This document shows positions 5,147 through 8,881 of a DNA stretch of 8,881 bases, in pieces. The stretch is from NCBI GenBank assembly GCA_937917025.1, contig CALFSF010000134.1, forward strand, positions 1 to 8,881, given 5' to 3'. The translations under genes and the position numbers were made by a program. Positions within the stretch are counted from its first letter, which is position 1. Every line of letters begins with the position of its first letter. The DNA is from an uncultured Paraburkholderia sp. Lineage in GTDB: Bacteria; Pseudomonadota; Gammaproteobacteria; Burkholderiales; Burkholderiaceae. Below the pieces are notes generated by a model that was given only the letters and a program-made list of their open reading frames with translations, was not told the origin of the DNA and searched no databases.

Positions 5147-6688
5147 ATGCAACTCAATCCCTCTGAGATCAGCGAGCTGATCAAGAGCCGGATCCAGGGC
5201 CTTGAAGCGAGCGCAGACGTTCGCAACCAGGGCACCGTGATCTCCGTGACCGACGGTATCGTGCGTATTCACGGCCTGTCGGAAGTGATGCAGGGCGAAA
5301 TGCTCGAATTCCCGGGCAACACCTTCGGTCTCGCGCTGAACCTCGAGCGCGACTCGGTCGGCGCCGTGATTCTGGGTGAATACGAACACATTTCGGAAGG
5401 CGACGTCGTCAAGACGACGGGCCGCATTCTCGAAGTGCCGGTGGGTCCGGAACTGCTCGGCCGCGTGGTCGATGCACTCGGCAACCCGATCGACGGCAAG
5501 GGCCCGATCAACGCAACGAAAACCGACGCAATCGAAAAGATTGCTCCGGGCGTGATCTGGCGTAAGTCGGTTTCGGAACCGGTTCAGACCGGTCTGAAAT
5601 CGATCGACGCGATGGTGCCGGTCGGCCGTGGCCAGCGTGAGCTGATCATCGGCGACCGCCAGTGCGGCAAGACCGCGGTCGCTGTCGACGCGATCATCAA
5701 CCAGAAGGGCAAGAACCTCTTCTGTATCTACGTCGCGATCGGCCAGAAGGCTTCGTCGATCATGAACGTGGTGCGCAAGCTCGAAGAAACCGGCGCGATG
5801 GAATACACGATCGTCGTCGCGGCTTCGGCTTCGGAATCGGCTGCGATGCAATACCTCGCACCGTACGCCGGCTGCACGATGGGCGAATACTTCCGCGACC
5901 GCGGTCAGGACGCGCTGATCGTATATGACGATTTGACCAAGCAGGCGTGGGCATACCGTCAGATCTCGCTGCTGCTGCGCCGCCCGCCGGGCCGTGAAGC
6001 TTACCCGGGTGACGTGTTCTATTTGCACTCGCGTCTGCTGGAACGTGCTGCTCGCGTGTCGGAAGACTACGTCGAGAAGTTCACGAATGGCGAAGTGAAG
6101 GGCAAGAGCGGTTCGCTGACGGCACTCCCGGTCATCGAAACGCAGGCAGGCGACGTGACCGCATTCGTTCCGACGAACGTGATCTCGATTACCGACGGTC
6201 AGATCTTCCTCGAAACCGACCTCTTCAACGCAGGTATCCGCCCGGCGATTAACGCCGGCGTGTCGGTGTCGCGCGTCGGTGGTGCGGCTCAGACGAAGGT
6301 TGTGAAGAAGCTGTCGGGCGGTATCCGTACCGACCTCGCGCAGTACCGCGAACTCGCTGCATTCGCGCAGTTCGCATCGGACCTCGACGAAGCCACCCGC
6401 AAGCAGCTGGAGCGCGGCCGCCGCGTGACCGAACTGCTGAAGCAGCCGCAATATCAGCCGCTGCAGGTGTGGGAACTGGCTGTCGCGCTGTTCGCGGCGA
6501 ACAACGGCTACCTCGACGATCTGGAAGTCGCGCAAGTGCTGCCGTTCGAAAAGGGCCTGCGTGACAACCTGAAGTCGAAGCACGCTGACCTGATCAAGCG
6601 CATCGAAGACACCAAGGAACTCTCGAAGGACGACGAAGGCCTGCTGCATGCAGCCCTCAAAGACTTCAAGAAGTCCGGCGCTTACTGA
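5147..6688 (+). CDS. atpA: ATP synthase F1 subunit alpha (regulatory nucleotide-binding subunit)
   Basis: Alpha alternates with beta in the F1 head. It binds nucleotide without turning it over and supplies the arginine finger to the catalytic site. The 513 residues equal the E. coli length. In order: the N-terminal beta-barrel (to about 95), the nucleotide-binding domain with P-loop GDRQCGKT (169-176, Lys175), the Walker B strand ALIVYDD with Asp261, the conserved LLLRRPPGREAYPGDVFYLH (275-294), the arginine finger Arg376 in SVSRVGGAAQTK, and the helical C-terminal domain. P-loop position 173 is Cys where E. coli has Thr. The ATG at 5147 follows AGGAG (5136-5140) by six bases. The frame and length show no damage. 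Confidence 0.98.
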   Translation: MQLNPSEISELIKSRIQGLEASADVRNQGTVISVTDGIVRIHGLSEVMQGEMLEFPGNTFGLALNLERDSVGAVILGEYEHISEGDVVKTTGRILEVPVGPELLGRVVDALGNPIDGKGPINATKTDAIEKIAPGVIWRKSVSEPVQTGLKSIDAMVPVGRGQRELIIGDRQCGKTAVAVDAIINQKGKNLFCIYVAIGQKASSIMNVVRKLEETGAMEYTIVVAASASESAAMQYLAPYAGCTMGEYFRDRGQDALIVYDDLTKQAWAYRQISLLLRRPPGREAYPGDVFYLHSRLLERAARVSEDYVEKFTNGEVKGKSGSLTALPVIETQAGDVTAFVPTNVISITDGQIFLETDLFNAGIRPAINAGVSVSRVGGAAQTKVVKKLSGGIRTDLAQYRELAAFAQFASDLDEATRKQLERGRRVTELLKQPQYQPLQVWELAVALFAANNGYLDDLEVAQVLPFEKGLRDNLKSKHADLIKRIEDTKELSKDDEGLLHAALKDFKKSGAY

Positions 6689-6720
6689 TCCGCGAGTGAC
6701 CCGCAAGGCATAAATGGACC

Positions 6721-6765
6721 TTGAAGCGGCGCGGGCCGCAGGCAACTGAACCCGCGCTGCTTCGA
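6721..6765 (+). other. 15-bp stem-loop in the atpA-atpG gap
   Basis: TTGAAGCGGCGCGGG (6721-6735) pairs with CCCGCGCTGCTTCGA (6751-6765) around a 15-base loop. The stem has no mismatch, and two of the pairs are G-U wobbles. It is the longest uninterrupted stem I found in the window and fills the middle of the 139-base gap, ending 62 bases before the atpG start. No T-run follows (TCGCTTTGC), and the downstream genes must be expressed, so it is more likely a stabilising or processing element or a partial attenuator than a terminator. Confidence 0.6.
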
Positions 6766-6827
6766 TCGCTTTGCATGGGACCCGGGTAACCGCTAAAGCG
6801 CCAACTCGGGCCGACAAGGAGCAAGCA

Positions 6828-7718
6828 ATGGCTGGAATGAAGGAAATTCGCGGCAAGATCAAGAGCGTGCAAAACACGCGCAAGATCACGAAAGCGATGG
6901 AGATGGTGGCCGCATCGAAGATGCGCCGCGCTCAGGAGCGCATGCGCGCTGCTCGCCCGTACGCCGACAAGGTCCGCGACATCGCTGCGCACATGAGCCG
7001 TGCGAACCCGGAATATCGTCACCCGTTCATGGTGTCGAATGAAGGCGCGAAGACGGCGGGCATCATCCTTGTCACGACCGACAAGGGCTTGTGCGGTGGT
7101 ATGAACACGAACGTGCTGCGCGCTTCGCTCCAGAAGTTCAAGGAGCTGGAAGCAGCCGGCAAGTCGATCGAAGCAACGGCGATCGGAACCAAGGGTCTTG
7201 GTTTCCTGAACCGTCTGCGTGCAAGCGTGGTGTCGAATGTCGTCCATCTGGGCGACACGCCGCACCTCGAAAAGCTGATCGGCGCGGTGAAGGTGCAGCT
7301 CGACCTGTACTCGGAAGGCAAGATCTCGGCGGTGTACCTCGCGTACACGCGCTTCATCAACACGATGAAGCAGGAGCCGGTGATCGAGCAGCTGCTGCCG
7401 CTGTCGGCGGAAGACTTCGAGCGCCGGGACGAGAACGGTGAAAGCGCCACGCCGAATACTTCGTGGGACTACATCTACGAGCCGGACGCGCAGGCAGTGG
7501 TGGACGAGCTGCTGGTGCGTTATGTCGAAGCGCTGGTCTATCAGGCCGTCGCGGAAAACATGGCATCGGAGCAGTCGGCACGGATGGTCGCGATGAAGGC
7601 CGCTTCGGACAATGCGAAGACGGTCATCAACGAACTGCAGCTCGTGTACAACAAGAGCCGTCAGGCAGCGATCACGAAAGAACTGTCGGAAATCGTCGGT
7701 GGCGCCGCTGCGGTCTGA
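6828..7718 (+). CDS. atpG: ATP synthase F1 subunit gamma (rotor shaft)
   Basis: Gamma is the central shaft that turns inside the alpha/beta ring and couples proton flow to catalysis. The protein has 296 residues, close to the family norm of about 290. The N-terminal helix MAGMKEIRGKIKSVQNTRKI and its continuation KAMEMVAASKMRRAQ pair with the C-terminal helix starting SEQSARMVAMKAASDNA (247-263). Together they make the coiled-coil shaft. The middle Rossmann-like domain carries DKGLCGGMN (85-93). The ATG at 6828 is chosen because the family start MAGMKEIR lies there with AAGGAG at 6816-6821; the same frame is open upstream to an ATG at 6771 but that part has no family resemblance. The C-terminus ends GGAAAV. 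An 8-bp stem spans its stop codon. Confidence 0.97.
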   Translation: MAGMKEIRGKIKSVQNTRKITKAMEMVAASKMRRAQERMRAARPYADKVRDIAAHMSRANPEYRHPFMVSNEGAKTAGIILVTTDKGLCGGMNTNVLRASLQKFKELEAAGKSIEATAIGTKGLGFLNRLRASVVSNVVHLGDTPHLEKLIGAVKVQLDLYSEGKISAVYLAYTRFINTMKQEPVIEQLLPLSAEDFERRDENGESATPNTSWDYIYEPDAQAVVDELLVRYVEALVYQAVAENMASEQSARMVAMKAASDNAKTVINELQLVYNKSRQAAITKELSEIVGGAAAV

Positions 7719-7733
7719 CCGTCATGGTCAGGC
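7713..7733 (+). other. 8-bp stem-loop across the atpG stop codon
   Basis: GTCTGACC (7713-7720) pairs with GGTCAGGC (7726-7733) around the loop GTCAT; one of the pairs is a wobble. The TGA stop (7716-7718) lies in the left arm, so translating ribosomes would melt it. It resembles the placement of the stem at the atpH stop. It leaves 82 bases to the atpD start. Confidence 0.4.
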
Positions 7734-7815
7734 ACGCGGGCAAGCGCCTCGCGGCGAGCCCCATCGAAACTGCGCCTTTGCGCGAGTGAAGAATTGAGTA
7801 TCTAAAGGAAAAGCG

Positions 7816-8881
7816 ATGAGTACTACTGCTTTGGTAGAAGGCAAGATCGTACAGTGCATCGGCGCGGTGATCGACGTGGAATTTCCGCGTGAACACATGC
7901 CGAAGATTTACGACGCGCTCATTCTCGAAGGTTCGGAACTGACCCTCGAAGTTCAGCAGCAGCTGGGCGACGGCGTCGTTCGTACCATCTGTCTGGGTGC
8001 ATCGGACGGCCTGCGTCGCGGCACGACGGTGAAGAACACCGGCAAGCCGATCAGCGTGCCGGTCGGCAAGCCGACCCTCGGCCGGATCATGGACGTGCTG
8101 GGCCGCCCGATCGACGAAGCCGGCCCGATCAACTCGGACGTCACGCGCGGTATTCACCAGAAGGCGCCGAAGTTCGACGAACTGTCGCCTTCGACGGAAC
8201 TGCTCGAAACTGGCATCAAGGTTATCGACCTGATCTGCCCGTTCGCCAAGGGCGGCAAGGTGGGCCTGTTCGGTGGCGCCGGTGTGGGCAAGACCGTGAA
8301 CATGATGGAACTGATCAACAACATCGCGAAGGAGCACGGCGGTTATTCCGTGTTCGCGGGTGTTGGCGAGCGTACCCGTGAAGGGAACGACTTCTATCAC
8401 GAAATGAAGGACTCGAACGTTCTCGACAAGGTCGCGCTGGTGTACGGCCAGATGAACGAGCCGCCGGGCAATCGTCTGCGCGTCGCGCTGACCGGCCTGA
8501 CGATGGCCGAGCACTTCCGTGACGAAGGCCTCGACGTGCTGTTCTTCGTCGACAACATCTACCGTTTCACGCTGGCCGGTACCGAAGTGTCGGCGCTGCT
8601 CGGCCGTATGCCGTCGGCAGTGGGCTATCAGCCTACACTCGCTGAAGAAATGGGCAAGCTGCAAGAGCGTATTACGTCGACCAAGACGGGCTCGATCACG
8701 TCGGTGCAGGCCGTGTACGTCCCTGCGGATGACTTGACCGACCCGTCGCCGGCTACGACCTTCGGCCACCTTGACGCAACCGTCGTGCTGTCGCGTGACA
8801 TCGCTTCGCTGGGTATTTACCCGGCAGTGGACCCGCTCGATTCGACCTCGCGTCAGATCGACCCGAACGTCATCGGCGAAG
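7816..8881 (+). CDS. atpD: ATP synthase F1 subunit beta (catalytic), 3'-truncated by the window edge
   Basis: Beta makes ATP from ADP and phosphate in the F1 head. The frame is open from the ATG at 7816 to the end of the window, giving 355 complete codons of an expected 460-475. The N-terminus MSTTALVEGKIVQCIGAVID starts the beta-barrel. The catalytic domain has P-loop GGAGVGKT (153-160, Lys159), GERTREGND with the general base Glu185 and Arg186, Walker B FFVDNIYRF with Asp246, and the adenine-stacking Tyr335 in GIYPAVDPLDSTSRQ. The DELSEED segment that moves gamma lies beyond the edge. The ribosome site AAAGGA (7804-7809) is six bases from the ATG. atpC is expected downstream. Confidence 0.98.
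   Translation, partial: MSTTALVEGKIVQCIGAVIDVEFPREHMPKIYDALILEGSELTLEVQQQLGDGVVRTICLGASDGLRRGTTVKNTGKPISVPVGKPTLGRIMDVLGRPIDEAGPINSDVTRGIHQKAPKFDELSPSTELLETGIKVIDLICPFAKGGKVGLFGGAGVGKTVNMMELINNIAKEHGGYSVFAGVGERTREGNDFYHEMKDSNVLDKVALVYGQMNEPPGNRLRVALTGLTMAEHFRDEGLDVLFFVDNIYRFTLAGTEVSALLGRMPSAVGYQPTLAEEMGKLQERITSTKTGSITSVQAVYVPADDLTDPSPATTFGHLDATVVLSRDIASLGIYPAVDPLDSTSRQIDPNVIGE

Noticed and set aside
6721..6765. Intrinsic terminator between atpA and atpG
   Set aside because: The stem is strong but no T-run follows, and atpG and atpD must be transcribed from the same operon.
4952..6889. 645-codon open frame on the minus strand opposite atpA
   Set aside because: It is the mirror of strongly codon-biased GC-rich atpA, has an Arg/His-rich low-complexity translation without a recognisable domain, and no ribosome site was evident.
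7672..8769. 365-codon open frame on the minus strand opposite atpD
   Set aside because: It lies fully against atpD and the atpG end; composition is typical of antisense frames in high-GC coding DNA.

Overview
The window is a piece of a high-GC betaproteobacterial chromosome, most likely Paraburkholderia or Burkholderia. The F0F1 subunits read like Burkholderiaceae sequences from recall, for example the AtpB N-terminus beginning MAASEGTRALDPSEY and the AtpE and AtpD sequences. The order parB then atp operon is typical of the origin-proximal region of the main chromosome in this family. All genes lie on the + strand.

Layout. Bases 1-604 hold the 3' two thirds of parB (chromosome partitioning; the N-terminal CTP-binding part is cut off by the window edge). 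Twelve bases later comes a 383-residue inner-membrane permease of the ArsB/NhaD/SLC13-like ion transporter superfamily (617-1768), probably read with parB. A 281-base spacer (1769-2049) carries a possible terminator-like hairpin, a good sigma70-type promoter (TTGAAT, 17 bases, TACAAT) and a perfect 12-base inverted repeat that brackets this promoter and the atpI leader. From 2050 to the right edge runs the ATP synthase operon in the classical order atpI-atpB-atpE-atpF-atpH-atpA-atpG-atpD. atpD is cut after 355 codons, and atpC is expected just outside.

How it works together. AtpI is the accessory membrane protein linked to c-ring assembly. AtpB (a), AtpE (c) and AtpF (b) form the proton-conducting F0 part. 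AtpH (delta), AtpA (alpha), AtpG (gamma) and AtpD (beta) form most of F1. The key catalytic and proton-path residues are present: a-Arg210, c-Asp64, alpha-Lys175 and Arg376, beta-Lys159 and Glu185. The enzyme looks fully functional and proton-type.

The non-coding parts are the more interesting ones. Most long intercistronic gaps contain a clear RNA stem-loop: two 8-bp stems in atpI-atpB, a long two-part stem in atpE-atpF, a 7-bp stem at the atpH stop, a 15-bp stem in atpA-atpG, and an 8-bp stem across the atpG stop. The leader of atpE is instead AT-rich, poor in structure, and ends in a near-perfect Shine-Dalgarno sequence. This fits the need for many copies of subunit c per enzyme. I see no mobile element, CRISPR array, RNA gene or new defence-type system. 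Apart from the leader and spacer structures this is an ordinary housekeeping region.
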